Part shown: one piece after another, positions 11,990 to 25,275 of the stretch
Position numbering within the stretch: the stretch's first letter is position 1
Layout: each line of letters opens with the position of its first letter
Assembly: GCA_037039925.1 (NCBI GenBank)
Contig: JAXRKP010000253.1
Span: 110,001 to 174,000 of the forward strand
Source of the DNA: Doris montereyensis
Lineage: Eukaryota > Mollusca > Gastropoda > Nudibranchia > Dorididae
Direction: 5' to 3'
Length of the DNA stretch: 64,000 nt
Notes under the pieces: generated by a model
Told to the model about the DNA's origin: nothing
Databases searched by the model: none
The model's input: only the letters and a program-made list of their open reading frames with translations
Made by a program: the position numbers and the translations under genes

Positions 11990-14270
11990 GTCTTAAAATT
12001 TGAAGATGACGTCACATCTATGTCGTTTTCTTTGATCAAATGAAATGATCGTTGAACAGGTACCGGTATTCTCACTATTGATGGCAAGAGTTAGAGCCTT
12101 CTTAGAAAATTCCATGAGCTCAAAGGCATCTTTAATGACAACCTGTCTTGCTTGCACGTCACGGGAAGCTGTCTGCTTAACCAGACCACCAAATGCGTCG
12201 CAAGGATTCTTCCCGTGCCGGGCACCAAAATAACAACGCTCAATTTTAAATGGGGTGTCATATGTTGCCAGATGGTGGAAAGGCAACTTTGACTTATACT
12301 GTGTTGCACAGCCGTCACTGAAAATAATCACCTTTGACATCTCCCCTGCCTCTTCAATCATTTGGAAAATCTTTAAAAGTAAAAACTTTACCATGTTGGC
12401 ACTGTGCTGTAATACATCAGAAAAATAGACAATATTATCAGTCTTACGCTGCCCACACCTACACCTGGTATACATCACACATGGATGAACAGTCACTTGG
12501 GAATATCAAAATATGCCATACGACAAAGATAATTTTCTGCAAAATCGAGAATTAATATTGCATGCCCCATCGGGATATATTGGATCAATTCCTGTACTGT
12601 TTACTTTGCCATTGATAGGTAAAATAGTACAATGGCAAGTTCCTGCTATCAAGTTTAAGTTCCTCTCCTAATTCTAACAAGGACCCACTTTTCTGTACTA
12701 AGTCCACATGGGTCAGACCTTTCTTAATACACCTCTCCCACCTCCACCAGGGTCAGACCTTTCTTAATACATCTCTCCCACCTCCACCATTCAATCATCT
12801 CTCCATTTGACTTGTTAACCAAATCAGTGATTAAAGAATTTAACATTGCCATCCCACCACATCTAGAACAATCACCTTTTATACACTCCATTTTGTCAAA
12901 ACTACAAACAATAAGTTTCACAGAATCCCGAACATTATCAGCAATGTCAACAAGAGATTTCAATTCACAGCTTTTGATTTTAAGAGAGGTTTATGCACAC
13001 TTCACACAAACACTGCCTCAGTGGCGTTTTCATGAAACCCAAGATGTCTTTCGGTTTCTTTTTGAAAAAATGTTGCCTTATCTGACAATGATCCATGCTC
13101 CTCCGCGAATTCCTTGAATAAATTTGACACATTTGTATCAAGTATCCGTTTAGAGGAACCTGTCTTTTTACACACAAAATGTTTTCCTGGGAGCTGGATG
13201 GCTTTCCTGCTCAAAAACTCATCAACAATTTTGTCTTTTTCAGAACATGCTCTTGTGTAGGGTCCTTCTTTTCTGTCATTTTTCAATCCATGTTGACGCA
13301 GAATTGATTTGTCATATTTACCCAGAACTTTGCTGGCTGTTATGAGGATGACCTCATGTGCAGCGAGGATTTTGACCTCTTCTTGTACAGATATTTGAGG
13401 ACAGCTGGGTCTATCAAACATATTTTATCTGCAGCCTTACGTTTGGACTTGGACGGTGACATATAGTGAACCCCAACTTTTTCAAGTTCTTTGTGGTGCT
13501 TTTTTTAATGTGGTTTTATGAGGTTACGTAGTGGCAGGAAGAACTTATGACCATTTCCTAACTTTTTCTTCAGGCAACTGACAGCTGAGGTACTTGCTGT
13601 AGTAGAAATCAAGGCAGTGTTCAGATTTATCTCAGCTGTAGTGCTATTTCGTGACGAAGTTTTTTCGGCGCAGGTGGTAGGAACTTTTTGCTGTAATAGT
13701 AAGCAAAGTTACTTTCCCTCTGTCTCCTCATCTTTTGCAAGGACATACCCATTCAGCGTTTCTGTTGAGCCAGTCTGTTCCTTTCTCTGTTTTCATCTTG
13801 CCTTTCTTTGTCAAACCTTGTCAACGGCTTAGTCCTGGGTTTGTCTGTCGTCACCGTCTCAGATTTTTTGCGAGCACTGGAGAGAGAAAAAAGAAGAAAC
13901 ACTAAGTAAAAAAAGTCATAAGGACAGTCGTAGCCGACAAATTGGGACTTATGTCCATTTATATAAATAAGTTGATTATTGTTATGTGATGTTAGGTTAA
14001 TGATTAAAGACAGTCACCGTAAATCACGTTTTCTCAGTTTATTCTTTTCCTCCTCGGCAGCTTTTTACTCATCTTTTTTGGTTGCCCTGTAAAGCTTGAG
14101 CCTGTCTGCTTCTACCTTCTTAAATGTCGAAAATTTCCGTGTGTCCAAATGAAGCTATGCTCGTGATTTTTATTTTTGCTGTCTTTTTTTCTTTAGGAGA
14201 AAACAACTCAACCTCGTCCTCAAAGTCGCCTTTTAACACTTTGTCGTCTTAAACGTACAGGCCTCATAAC
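11990..14270 (-). pseudogene. Decayed transposon-type gene, SDG/HGKNPCDA family
   Basis: Read on the minus strand, fragments follow the order of a protein family that is multi-copy in many invertebrate genomes. There are basic, charged N-terminal pieces (14260-13730, e.g. EADRLKLYRATKKDE and DKERQDENRERNRLAQQKR), a lysine-rich middle (13421-13002), a Cys/Trp segment (12963-12724) and a C-terminal part (12496-11993). The last carries VTVHPCVMY, IIFSDGCATQYKSKLPFHHL and FGARHGKNPCDAFGG. The conserved Asp in SDG and the HGK..CD motif suggest an RNase-H-like transposase, but that is inference. Frameshifts and stops separate the blocks. One break coincides with a 40-bp tandem duplication (12711-12790); another splits the segment just before VTVHP. 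Clearly non-functional here. I do not know the superfamily name. Confidence 0.6.
12711..12790. repeat. 40-bp tandem duplication
   Basis: GGTCAGACCTTTCTTAATAC and the following 20 bases occur twice in tandem with a 40-bp period and one substitution. Because 40 is not a multiple of three, it shifts the frame of the transposon-like gene that contains it. Confidence 0.85.
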
Positions 14271-14279
14271 AGGTTCTGT

Positions 14280-15199
14280 GGAGTAAAGAAGAAGTAAAAA
14301 TTACTAGCAATGCAAGGGCTAGCCTAATATCACTGGGAATACATTACACATAATGGTAACAATTACAACAACAAGCGAGACAGAGGAAACTGAAGTAACG
14401 AGCACCAAAAAAAAAACGAAAACAAGGGACAAACATGAGCAATTGAAATCCTACGTTTTCATTTTTCCTTTTTATTTAATTATAATTCAAGTCCAAATAT
14501 AGTGCCAGGAAATAGCAAGGTTTTGCGGGCAGTCCTAACACATACAATCAGTTAAAAAGAAAAAAAAAACAACTAAAATGAAGTCCTTTAAATAATTAAA
14601 TAAGAGATCTGGCAGGAAAAAAGGTATTATAATTATATTGAAATCTTTTAAAAATCTATTCCCAGTCATAAATTACATTGAGTAAAAATGAGTAGGCTAC
14701 AACTTTTCTACAAGAAGTACAACGCTTGAGGGAAATTACTTTTAAACTGTCTTTTTATAACAAATGTATACTTAATTAATAAAGCCATATCATAATGCTG
14801 GAATAATGTAAAATTGATTGAAATGTCTTACTCCATTTAAACTCTTAGTCGTGCTGAATAGAATACTTACACAAAAATCAATTCTAAAGATTCTTATTCA
14901 AGTTACTGACAGCTAGATCTAGATATGTCCCTTGAGAGAGAAAAATTAGCAATGGGGTTGAAATCTCAACCCTTTTGGGCTATTCATGTATAAGACAAAT
15001 GACAAATTTTATTTAGGCCAGACCGATAGTAAGTAGGTTATTTGTAAGTTATACTTAATACCGGTACATATATAAGTCAACTATATTTTACTAATTCTAG
15101 TACATGTAGTAGAAGTGTAGTAGAAGTACACTTCCAAAGCTTAATCCAATACTATGTATGATAATACAAAAAAATTATTGAATCAATCACACTCACAGA
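14280..15199. other. No gene recognised
   Basis: AT-rich, with A-runs and scattered TCTAGATC words. Nothing codes in a recognisable way. Confidence 0.45.
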
Positions 15200-15290
15200 C
15201 GTACTTTATGATAATTTGGAGAAAATGATACCTGCAGTTGCCATTGAGACCGAGCATTTAGGCAAAAATCTTGGTTTTGAGATGGGCAAT
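15200..15290 (+). repeat. Dispersed repeat, partial copy 3
   Basis: Matches 1318-1410 by eye: TATGATA.TTTGGAG, CCTGCAGTTGCCATTGAGAC (versus CTGCATTTGTCGTTGCGATC) and GAGCATTTAGGCAAAAATCT. Only the 3' part of the repeat is present. Confidence 0.5.
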
Positions 15291-15299
15291 TTATTGCCT

Positions 15300-17970
15300 G
15301 TACTGTATATTATTATCTATGCTTTCAACATATTATATAATCTATTGAACTATTAAATATAGTATACATGTAGTATACAAAGTGCCAGTAATTTTGTTTT
15401 AATTTTAAGTATAACAAGTTGGTACTCGTTTTAATTAGCACAGTGATCGATCTTATAAACGTATGACAACATTTCCGCAATACATGTATTGCCTTAGTGG
15501 GAGAAGATAATCATAAAGGCCGCCGATTTATGTCACCTAACCACTATGCGCCATAAGCTATAAGAATGAATCTAAAAATTTCTACAATCGCACAGAGACA
15601 CGGCCTACTCTCTGTGCCGATCTGCGGGATCGGTTGGTCGCACCTTATTTCATAGGAATGAAATTTTGATTCCTACTCACCGACAGCCGCTGCTCGGTGC
15701 AAAGGAGTGGGCCGTCACCGGATGTGTGACGTCATAGGGCTGGACTGGGGACTTTTTCAACTGACCATTATCTCAACCAGGAAACGCCGTAGACACAATC
15801 TGATTAAATTTTTGAAATCAGCGACCCAAATTCTAATCATTGCCCGAACAGAATTTGAGTTTGTGAAGTATTTTTAAAAATCAGTAATATATGTTTTTTT
15901 AATCCTCAGATTTCTAGTTAACTGTTCGTGGGCCCACGTGATATTGAGAAGTGTTGTGTGAGTGGGTGTGTGTGTGTGTGTGTGTGTGTGTGTCATTTGA
16001 CGTCCAAGAAGCACAGTTGTTCACATCTGTTTTGTTATCATTTTAACTTGAATGTGAACAATGGATATCGATGCGTTGATTTTCAGCTGTATTTAAACAG
16101 TCTCCCGTATGGGATAAAAGAGATAAGTTATATTCAAACCGAACAATTACAGACAAGCTGATGAAAGAAATCGCCACAGTGGTAAAAAATGAAGGTATGT
16201 AGCAGTTGCAAATTTCTATTTTATTTAATTCCATTTGGCAGTTAGACCTGGAAATGTATACATTTATTTAACTAGGATAACATTCATAATCAACGACTAG
16301 GAAGGTTTAATACAAAGGCAAAGAAGGTAAGATCCTCACCACGTGATCAAATTGATTCCACCTTACAATTTACAATACGGCAGTCGTTCACAACACGACA
16401 CTCAAAGCTCAAAGTTCAGCAGGACAACCTACACGCGCTGAAAATATGTGTATTTTATGTTCTACCCTCCGGAAGATCGGCGCAGAGTGAGTATGTCACC
16501 GATACGCCGAAACATATTCGGTGGCCTCTCTGTACAACTTAGATTAGATGGTCAGGAAAATATGTGGGCATATCCCGTGTACCTGTTAAATTAATAGAAA
16601 GGTACCGTCCAATGTGAGTATAGTATGTACTTGTATAGCTATACGTAACTAGGGACCTGGCGGAGTTGAAACAGGGTCGATAAGAAGGTAGTTGAGATCC
16701 TCTCAAGATTTTATGACATTTCAAAGTACATTATTATCCTACTCTTTTCTAGTTCTAGGTTTTTATGGGGGAGGGGGAGGGGGGGGGCATTCAAATGACG
16801 GTAAAATAGTTTCAATACAATTTTTTTCAAAATTAGGTTGAGCGATCAGTGACTATAAGTATAAACTAATAACCATAAACGAATTTATCTTCCCACTGTA
16901 GAAACGGACTAAGGAGGATAGTTTACGGAAGATGTGAAAAAAACAATGCATTGCGTAAGGAGTGATGGCTGTTTGAGAGGAGGAGGATTACTGTTGAACT
17001 GTAGGAAGGGAATGACAAAAATAAAGGGTACTTTTTCGGTTTAGCGACGTAAAAAAAGTGGGTCAGATTTGTACTCGTTGTGATATCGGCTTTACTTTGA
17101 TCTACATTTAGAGGTGAGACGGGATAAATCTATCCACAATCCCCCTACCCCCCCCCCCCCCCGACAAAAGGGAGAGATGAAAATTCTTGTGTATGCACTG
17201 GTCATAAGGAGATGAATCCCAACACTAACACACCAAGTGAATGTAAAAATACTACCCCCGCAGGCTAGCGTTGGCTATTTGGCATAGGCACTCCTCGACA
17301 GTCGTACAAATACTACCCCCATACTGAACGTATGTTGCATGATCGACAAAGCATGTTGTAAAAGAAACCACCCCGCAGGACAAGAGTTAGATTATGGTAT
17401 GACTATGATAGTGGTAGCTGTGTCTGACACCTGCACCTAACGACAGACCTACAACTACAAAAAATTGAGAAAATGCGAAAGAATGCATCCAGTTTTGTAC
17501 CAGTATTAATAATAAGTATACATGACACACTGAAGAAAATACTCAAAACCGACATGAATCAATTCCAATGGATACCTCCTTTAGAAGAACATAGAGCCGG
17601 AAATATTGTACAGTGGACTACTTTGGGATTATTTTATATCTATTACTATTAGATGTACCTCCAATACTTCTATAATTTCTACATGGGCACCGCCCTCTCT
17701 GACCACAGGCACACGCCGTCACTGGCCACTGGTGGCCCCAGTGTTCACTTCCAATACTTCCATTAATATATGAGCGGTGACAGTAGAGTTAATACCTGTA
17801 CCGGACGGTTCTCAAGAATTGATATGGTTAGTTGTTATTATTATTATGAAGAAGGGCAAGGTTAAAATTGAAATGAAAGACAGGTCACGATAATTCATTG
17901 TCACGAAAGTGAAAACCCAACATGATTTATTCATTCAACGAAATCACGACATCGTTATTGAGTTGCAAAT
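15300..17970. other. No gene recognised
   Basis: Contains a (TG)n tract at 15966-15994, a G-rich run near 16768-16787, a poly-C run near 17149-17162 and a palindromic CRE-like TGACGTCA at 15727-15734. No supported exon is seen. The CRE-like site could be chance. Confidence 0.4.
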
Positions 17971-17978
17971 TATTTATA

Positions 17979-18230
17979 CACCCAAACCTCGTTATACCGC
18001 CATTCTTGTTTACCCCCAGCTCTTCACCTTTGCACGGAGCTGACACTACAATATGTATACAAAAACAATGAAATACCGCCACCCGCCAATTATTTGACAA
18101 GAAAGTTGCTTTATAACTACATGTATTGTAAAATATTATTATTCGTTATACTGCCACTGTGCGTCACCATCCCCTTCCCCAAGTGATACAAGCGTAAGCA
18201 TAAGACTTATCAGTTCAGATCGGTTTGCTT
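17979..18230 (+). mobile_element. Partial MITE of the 46772-47527 family
   Basis: CACCCAAACCTCGTTATACC is close to the terminal repeat at 46772, and the following sequence also aligns (CTTCACCTTTGCACGG, ACAATGAAATACCGCC, CCCCAAGTGATACAAGC). The right terminal repeat is missing. Confidence 0.45.
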
Positions 18231-18479
18231 TAAACCTACAGACCATGTAATTTTGCTCCGTTACTCACGTTGTAGTTGTACATGTACTTGTAAAGAGCAG
18301 GTCGAAGTTGTCGAACGAATCTTCTTCCGTGTCTCGTGATTTTGATTTGATTTACCCACCTTCACAACTAAAGTGATATCGGAGTTTTTGGAAGGATTTT
18401 TAATTTTTACGGACTTCCCTGTAAACAATGGATATTTGACGTGCGCAGAGTGTTGTAATATGCGTACGGGACTTCGTCT

Positions 18480-18650
18480 TTAACGGATGGGAATATGTGT
18501 CGATCCCGCTATCTGGACACCAGGGGGCAGGGGGTAGATTTTGCTCGGAAAAAATCGAGAAAATATTTAAACCGTTGGCGGTGCTCGAACCCACTACCTT
18601 TTGGTTGAGAGGTCAACACCTTGCCTCTGGACTACGGAGCCCCCCCCCCC
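18480..18650 (-). mobile_element. tRNA-SINE family C copy
   Basis: Read on the minus strand it shows a tRNA-like head (CTCCGTAGTCCAGAGGCAAG, then AGGTAGTGGGTTCGAGCACC with the B-box) and a body matching 49015-49150. It abuts a poly-C run at 18641-18650 on the plus strand. Confidence 0.6.
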
Positions 18651-18988
18651 CTTGTTTCATGGCATACGTTGGCAGTAAAGATAAGATAAGATAATTTTAT
18701 TGATCTCAGATGAGAACATTGATTTGGTCACATGATACAACAAGATCAAAAACAGAGGGACACGTTAAAAACAGAGACAACAGAGAGAAATGCAGAAAAG
18801 TGTTGTATCATGAAAAGAAAGTATACTACAGTAAGCCGATAACTATGAAGAGATATGAAATAGAAATAAAAGGTCTAATAATAGATCATATAGAAAGCAG
18901 GACAGGTCAGACAAATTGTCGGGTGGCCTACTATGAACATCAATGGGACAAAGAGACAATAAATGAACAATGCTGATCCAATGGAACT

Positions 18989-19205
<217 letters not shown>

Positions 19206-19739
19206 CCTCTTCCCCCTTCTTCCCCTCTTCTAAGTCTAAGTCTCTTATGACTTGTTGTGTTTCGCTTTCTTCTTTCCTTTAATCTTTTATGTTTGTTTAT
19301 CGTTGTTATAAGGCTTGTTCTGTGGATGGAAATTGCACGATGGGTCTTTACCACCAGGACCTCTCGGTATCATTAGTTTCCTTGAGTATTGTTTAGCAGG
19401 TCTAATTAGTTGGGCTGTGTTGTCTCCTTGCTGCGGATGAAGGGTGGGCCACCTACGGAGCTTTAATATTCTTTCATATCCTTATTCATAAATTTTACGT
19501 AGTCACTTATGAAAAGTTGATATTGTAAAACCTGAACTTCTGGTAATTTTATAAGAATCACGAAATGTTTCTGAAACAACGTTGTTTCTTTAGTTCTTTT
19601 TGGCTGTACCACTGGACAATTCGTTCATAAATCCAAGATTATTATTGTCTATCAAGTTATCCCAGTTCAGTTATTCATATACTTCATTGATTAACAGAGC
19701 TTAAGAACCTGTAGATATGGTAATGTTTTCTTTCCATCC

Positions 19740-19870
19740 GACTGAGATCTAGAGAATATAATCTAGACTAGATCTAGATCTAGATTAGAATCTAGATCTA
19801 TCTCAGTGTATCTGAGCTAAACTAGAATCTAGATTCTAGATCTAGAATATAAATCTCTAGAGATCTTGAT
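19740..19870. repeat. TCTAGATC word cluster
   Basis: Dense run of overlapping AGATCTAGATCTAGAT-like and TCTAGATTCTAG words. Shorter clusters occur near 690, 5885-5950, 22580-22700, 23330-23345, 23905-24035, 35700-35830 and 51690. Confidence 0.7.
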
Positions 19871-19895
19871 TTAGTATTAGAGAGATACAATATAC

Positions 19896-21741
19896 GGGAT
19901 AATCGCACTTTAGCACCGCAAGATTTTACTTCAAATACGATTACAAATCCAGTTTATGCTCGATACTGGGCATGATCCTTTTATCCCTCTCTCATGCTCC
20001 TCAATCGACAGAGCGTTGCGCGACGTGCAATGAAGACCTCTCACTTCTATGTGTGTTGTTCTCCAGTCATCGCCCTATTATTACTCCCACTTTAGCACCG
20101 CTTGTGATAGTAAATGAAGCGAAAAATACACTGCAGCGGTGCTAAAATGGTAGTAATAATGGGAAGACGACTTGGCCAGGCAAGCGGGGCTTCAAGTTGT
20201 CTTCCTATTACTCCCACATGTGTGTTCTCCAGTCGTCGCCCTATTATTACTCCCACTTTAGCACCGCTGACCATAGGGCAGGTTTCACAAAATGGTCCAT
20301 CCCCATTTCCCTATTTTGTCAAAATGTACATGTTATATATTTCTTACACATGTTATATACCATGTTAAAGCTTAGAACCTGAGGATTCCAGATATATGAC
20401 TTTAAGAGATAGCAAAGGACTGTGAGGCGAGTAAATTAGCTCGTAAAAGTCATGTTTTTCAGTCAAGGGGCATAACTGTGAAAATTCTAGGTCCAATGCC
20501 AGTGACGTAATGTTACGCGAACTGCACAGGTCCGTCGACAGAGGTTTCCCTGGCGTTTATTCAGTGACGTAACGTTTGGGCATCTGGTTTGGAGAGTTCC
20601 CTGACTTTTCCCTAGTTCTCAATAAGATGTGAAGTCTGTGGTGTTTGTGTTTTCCGACACCCGGGAGTGGAGTCCACGGCCGGTGCCTTTCCGTTAATCA
20701 GATGACTCACGTGTTCCGGATCGTGTGGATGGATGAAAACCGATGCTTTTTTGTCCCGTTTTTTGTAAAATTATGTGATTGTACGCCTTTATACTATCCT
20801 TATTACGGGTTTATCGTGTGTACCATTCTGCTGAAACCGATACGGTAAAATTCACGACCTATATAAAACGAGTGAGTCACTATCGTTGTAATGGGCTTCT
20901 AAACCTCCCGTATTGCCAATCATCTCGTCTTTATTTATTAGAACGTAATAAATCATGAAAGCCTATTGATTGCCGGACTTCTTTACATAAGTTTCACTCA
21001 CGATAAGCCAAATCAGGTTTTGCTAATGCAACCAAATCTAACCCGAACGGTCTCCGAATCTAACCTGATCACAGGCTCCTTTCTGATGGCCGGTCATAGT
21101 CTACATTTTTGTGCAGACGTCAGCGGGTGGCCGTAATGGACATCCGAAGACAAAATATTCCGCAAAGCCGACTGGACAATTTAAAAATAAAAATTTCATG
21201 ATTTCTCAACAGAACCAGTAAGGAGGTAAAATGATAATATTATTATTATTCCGTTGCATCAGGAAACAAGAATTGCATTGATCAGCTATTTTGGAGAAAG
21301 CAGACACAAGGAGTATAAATATATTCAAATATCGACATAGGAATACTGTTTCTTTTAATGTAGAACACTCCCCCACTCTCTCCTCATGATAAGCTATGGA
21401 AATCTAATAAAATGTCTCGAGGCTCATTCCCCGGAGTTACGTCTAGAGGAGATGGTACCACAGAACAGGTAGGGGTAGGCCTCGCAGAGTGGCGAGATTG
21501 ATGAGAGATAGCACTGCCAAGTTTCCAACGGTCATGTCAATATTTCTTTTTCAGACTCGGCCATGGAGGCTTGTGAGAGGAGAGGAAATCAGTATGACGG
21601 TAGGCTAGCCTACATCGCGGTCAGTTGGCCTGAGTCGGCAAGTGAGAGAGTGATCGCTGTCTTTTTTCAGTGAGTCAGGATACACTGCAAACTATTTTCA
21701 AGTTTGATACTGCCTGGCGGTGCTAAAGTGCAATTATGCCC
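19896..21741. mobile_element. Element(s) with CTTTAGCACCGC ends
   Basis: GGGATAATCGCACTTTAGCA followed by CCGC (19896-19919) is inverted at 21717-21741 (GCGGTGCTAAAGTGCAATTA followed by TGCCC). Three more copies of ACTTTAGCACCGC in either orientation lie between them (about 20090, 20140 and 20262), so this is likely several nested or adjacent MITEs rather than one. No transposase is visible. Confidence 0.45.
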
Positions 21742-21950
21742 AATGTACAGTACAATTAGATCTATAATGACAAGGAGGCATTTAACTCCTACTGCCAATC
21801 TATCCCATGACTTGATGCATTGCGCAATCTCCCAAATCGATGGTAACTCTTGTGCGTGGCTGTTTTTTACTAGTGCTATTCATTCTATAGTAACAGCAGA
21901 AGACGTACGCACTGACTTTGACACTTAAATGATATCTATTTAAACATGTA

Positions 21951-22563
21951 CAGGGCTCGTAATTTTCCATGAATTCGCGGAATTTATTCGGAAAATTCGA
22001 GATTCACCGTTCACAGAGCTAAGTTGTCCGCGGTTGGTAGACGCAGTGTCACATGAATGGCTGTCAGTGATATAGAAAGTTGAATAAAGTAGCCGACCGG
22101 GCCACCGGTCTATAGACCCACCGAGGTCACTCTTATTTATACTATTTCCGGGTTACATAGCTTTCGTTTGTAGATTGCGCTTAGAGCCACCTAGCAAGAG
22201 GAGAAAGATCTAGAAAGAATGCAAAGATGAGGAGGTGGGCTTGTATATTGATATTTCATAGGACTCATGAATAAACTGTAATTTAATTATTAAATATCAA
22301 CAAATGTAAAAATAGAAACACAAGGACTTTTACTGCTCATTCTGGGCCATTTCTCTAATTCTGAATTACACACTGTCTTGATCATCTGTTTTTGCAATGA
22401 AGAAATCAATGAAATTAAGTAACCTATGTTATTAATATGTTTTTAATGGGTTAAACTGTTTAAATGGTATAAAGATAAATAAATGCAAAAACATTAAATG
22501 TTGTTTGTCTTCATCCTCCTCGAAAAGTTCAGATGTTATTTTCATTTCTAGTTCTGAGCCCTG
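21951..22563. mobile_element. hAT-type MITE
   Basis: CAGGGCTC at 21951 and GAGCCCTG ending at 22563 form short inverted ends of the kind typical of hAT elements. Flanks CATGTA(C) and CATATA(C) resemble a decayed 8-bp target duplication. The AT-rich interior of about 600 bp has no coding frame. Confidence 0.45.
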
Positions 22564-22569
22564 CATATA

Positions 22570-23579
22570 CGATTAGATTTATTTAGATATCTAGATCTAA
22601 GTCTACATCATAAAATTGTGGAAAAATAGCTGCTATGGCCTAGTATCGCATCTTCAACATTATTCTTGCAAGTGCCAGCTGGGAGAGCAGAGTGTTAGAT
22701 CTAGATCCACTTATTCGTACTTGTAATTTCACCTTTTCAAACTTTAGAAATCTAGACTGCTCAAGTCCGACTATCTTGTGTTGCCATAGAATCTAATTAA
22801 TAATTGAGATTTTTATATCACTCTTGTCAATAGATTAATTTGTTGTATCTCCCTGTGTCTAGATCTCTTAACGTTAAGTTTCAGTTCTGGATGTAGATGT
22901 TCTTCTGTCCAATGAACGAGTTGAAAAAAATAGGACACAAAATAAAATAAGAATCAATTTGAACTTTTGTAAGTAAGGTTAAGACATTTATTAAATAATT
23001 TGTTTGAGCATTGAAAACAGACTTCACAAATATACTAAATTACAATTTATGATCATGGATCAAAATGTAAAAGTACAGGGGCATTTAGTTCGTTTCAGGT
23101 ATTCCCGATTATAACTCATGTAATTGGCCGTGGTAACACTTTTTGCGTCGCCGCATTTCCTCAATGCGAAATCCTATAACTATGATACTTCCACATAGAA
23201 TGTAAGACTTCATCAATGTAACTCAGTGCAAACAAAGAAAATAGATAATATATTAATCTTGTTAAGTGCCAGTCAATAAGTTATGAAAATATGAACACCT
23301 AGAATGTTATGTACTACTACTCTATCATTTCTAATTCTAGATCTAGTTTTTATTATTATTGTTACCGGTGGTCATCCTGTTCCTTCTCCTTCTTCTCTTT
23401 ATTATTAATAATAATCATCACCACAAATGTTAGCAATATTACTTACAGATATTAGAATGATTATATAAATTAACAAGAGTAGAAATGGTAGCAGTAGTTT
23501 ATACTATTTTTGTAATAACATTATCGTTTATGAATGATGACATGTGGTACTCACTGCCCTTGTATTTTACTATAATTAA
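22570..23579. other. No gene recognised
   Basis: AT-rich, with TCTAGATC words. No supported exon. Confidence 0.4.
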
Positions 23580-23830
23580 AGAAGTGAGGTTAGCTCAGTT
23601 GATAGCACGCTTTTTTTTTCATGGCGAGGTGATGGGTGCCGACGCAGAGGTCGCAAGTTCGATCCCCATGGTGGCCAGGCTTTTTTCTGTCTATTCCTTG
23701 TGTTTGTCTCGTCTTTGTTCCTATGGGACTTTCATATTATCTTATGTCATTACCTTCACTTCCGACATGCCCCTTGCCTCACTGTTTGTCTTTATAATTA
23801 AAGAAGAACTTCGGGCTTCACTCAAAAGAG
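23580..23830 (+). mobile_element. tRNA-derived SINE, family A
   Basis: The head resembles a tRNA with pol III boxes: A-box GTTAGCTCAGTTGATAGC near 23589 and B-box AAGTTCGATCCCC near 23655. It is followed by a body (CTGTCTATTCCTTGTGTTTG ... CGACATGCCCCTTGCCTCAC) and a tail TTTATAATTAAAGAAGAACT. An internal T-run interrupts the tRNA-like fold, so it is not a tRNA gene. Confidence 0.75.
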
Positions 23831-24267
23831 TTACCACCGATTTGTTTCTGAAACAAGGGCAGATAATATTGTCCACTAAGCTCGCCATTCAAATTACTTT
23901 TATAGATTTAGATCTAGAAATATAGATCTATTGTATACTATTAGATTCGAAAGAATATCAGAACTAGCGAACTGCTCAGTAAATAATTAAGTAAGGAAAG
24001 TCTAGCAAATAGAGCTGCTAGATCTAGAATCTAGTCATAAATAAAGGATCTAATGAAATCATATGAATAATAGGGAGGAGTTCCATACTATCCATAGTCG
24101 GGTAGTTAATTTTAAAATTTGAAGTATCTATCCGTTAGGCCTGGCAGACAGTCTCCAAACGAAGGAGATGTCAATTTCCGGTTACTATACACTCTTTAAT
24201 GATTTATTTTCACTTTCATTATTTTCAAAATGATAGCAAAGCTGTGTGTGATCATCGACTCGATCTG

Positions 24268-24705
24268 CTATTGACATAATTGAATTTTTCTTTAGCACCG
24301 CCAGACAGTATCGACCTTGAAAACGGGGGAAAAAATATACAATCAGATTCTCACTATCTCTCTCTATCTTTATCCATCTCATCAATTGACCGTGATATAT
24401 TGTAGGCTAGCCTATCCTCTCACAAGTCACTAGCCTCCGGGACCGAGTCTGACATGACCATATACGGCGTAAGTCAATTGTCTCCCTCGTATTACTCCAC
24501 CTTTAGCACTGCCACAGTGTATTTTCTACTCTTGTTCCTGTGTTCAGCGGTTCTATTCCAGGAGTAATAGTAGAGAGATGACTGACTTGGGAACACTTTG
24601 TGATGTAAGTCTGCTTGTAGAACGGTGAGGAGACTTTAAAGAAGGCAAACAAGGGTTTGTAATCGTATTTGGTGTGACATGTTGGCGGTACTAAAGTGCG
24701 ATTAT
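24268..24705. mobile_element. MITE with CTTTAGCACCGCC ends
   Basis: The left end ATAATTG...CTTTAGCACCGCC (about 24276-24304) is inverted at GGCGGTACTAAAGTGCGATT (about 24684-24703). The subterminal sequence next to the left end (CAGACAGTATCGACCTTGAA) is the reverse complement of that beside the 21717 end (TTTCAAGTTTGATACTGCCT, two differences), which shows a single family. Confidence 0.5.
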
Positions 24706-25275
24706 CCCTGGAATTTCCCAAAGACTCCATTGTTTAACATTCAGCTCTTAGTCTCTTTACACTGCAACATTCATGTCATTGATGAAATCCTGTTAATGTT
24801 TTAATGTGGCACTGATCAGCCAAATGCGCTCATCATTGCACCATTCCTTGATTTACGGCATAGCATCAATGTCTGCTTTGCAGCTCTGCTCTCTGTGAAA
24901 TTATTTTTTGCATTGGTCATCATATTATATCAAATTGTTGAAAAAGTATGCCTAAAAAGTTAATGAAAATAAGTTCATCTTAAAGATAATTTATCTCATT
25001 TTAATTTGCAAACAAAGCTGTTAAAAATTATAACATGTTTTTCCCACCTGCTCCCTTTTTTCAAGTTCTGAACACATACAATGTGTTTTCCTTGCTTAAG
25101 ATAATTTAGCATTGCACAACTGACGTTGCTGTATATTATTGTTATTTTATAACAATACACTGCAGTAAAACTACAGGAGCAAAAATATATGTTGTACTGT
25201 TATTACTAATTTTACGATGTCAACATTAGTAATACATGCAGTGGCTTGGCCTTAGTGAAAAGAGATAACAACACA

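Noticed and set aside
23580..23680. A tRNA gene
   Set aside because: A- and B-box-like sequences are present, but the cloverleaf is broken by a T-run and the block continues into a SINE body shared with 3395-3490. The same reasoning applies to the tRNA-like heads near 32000, 46690, 49030, 56580 and 63200.
24447..24470. ATGACCATATACGGC|GTAAGT as the LTV1 start exon
   Set aside because: Phase would fit, but it lies inside a MITE copy whose sister element has related sequence, so the match is probably chance.
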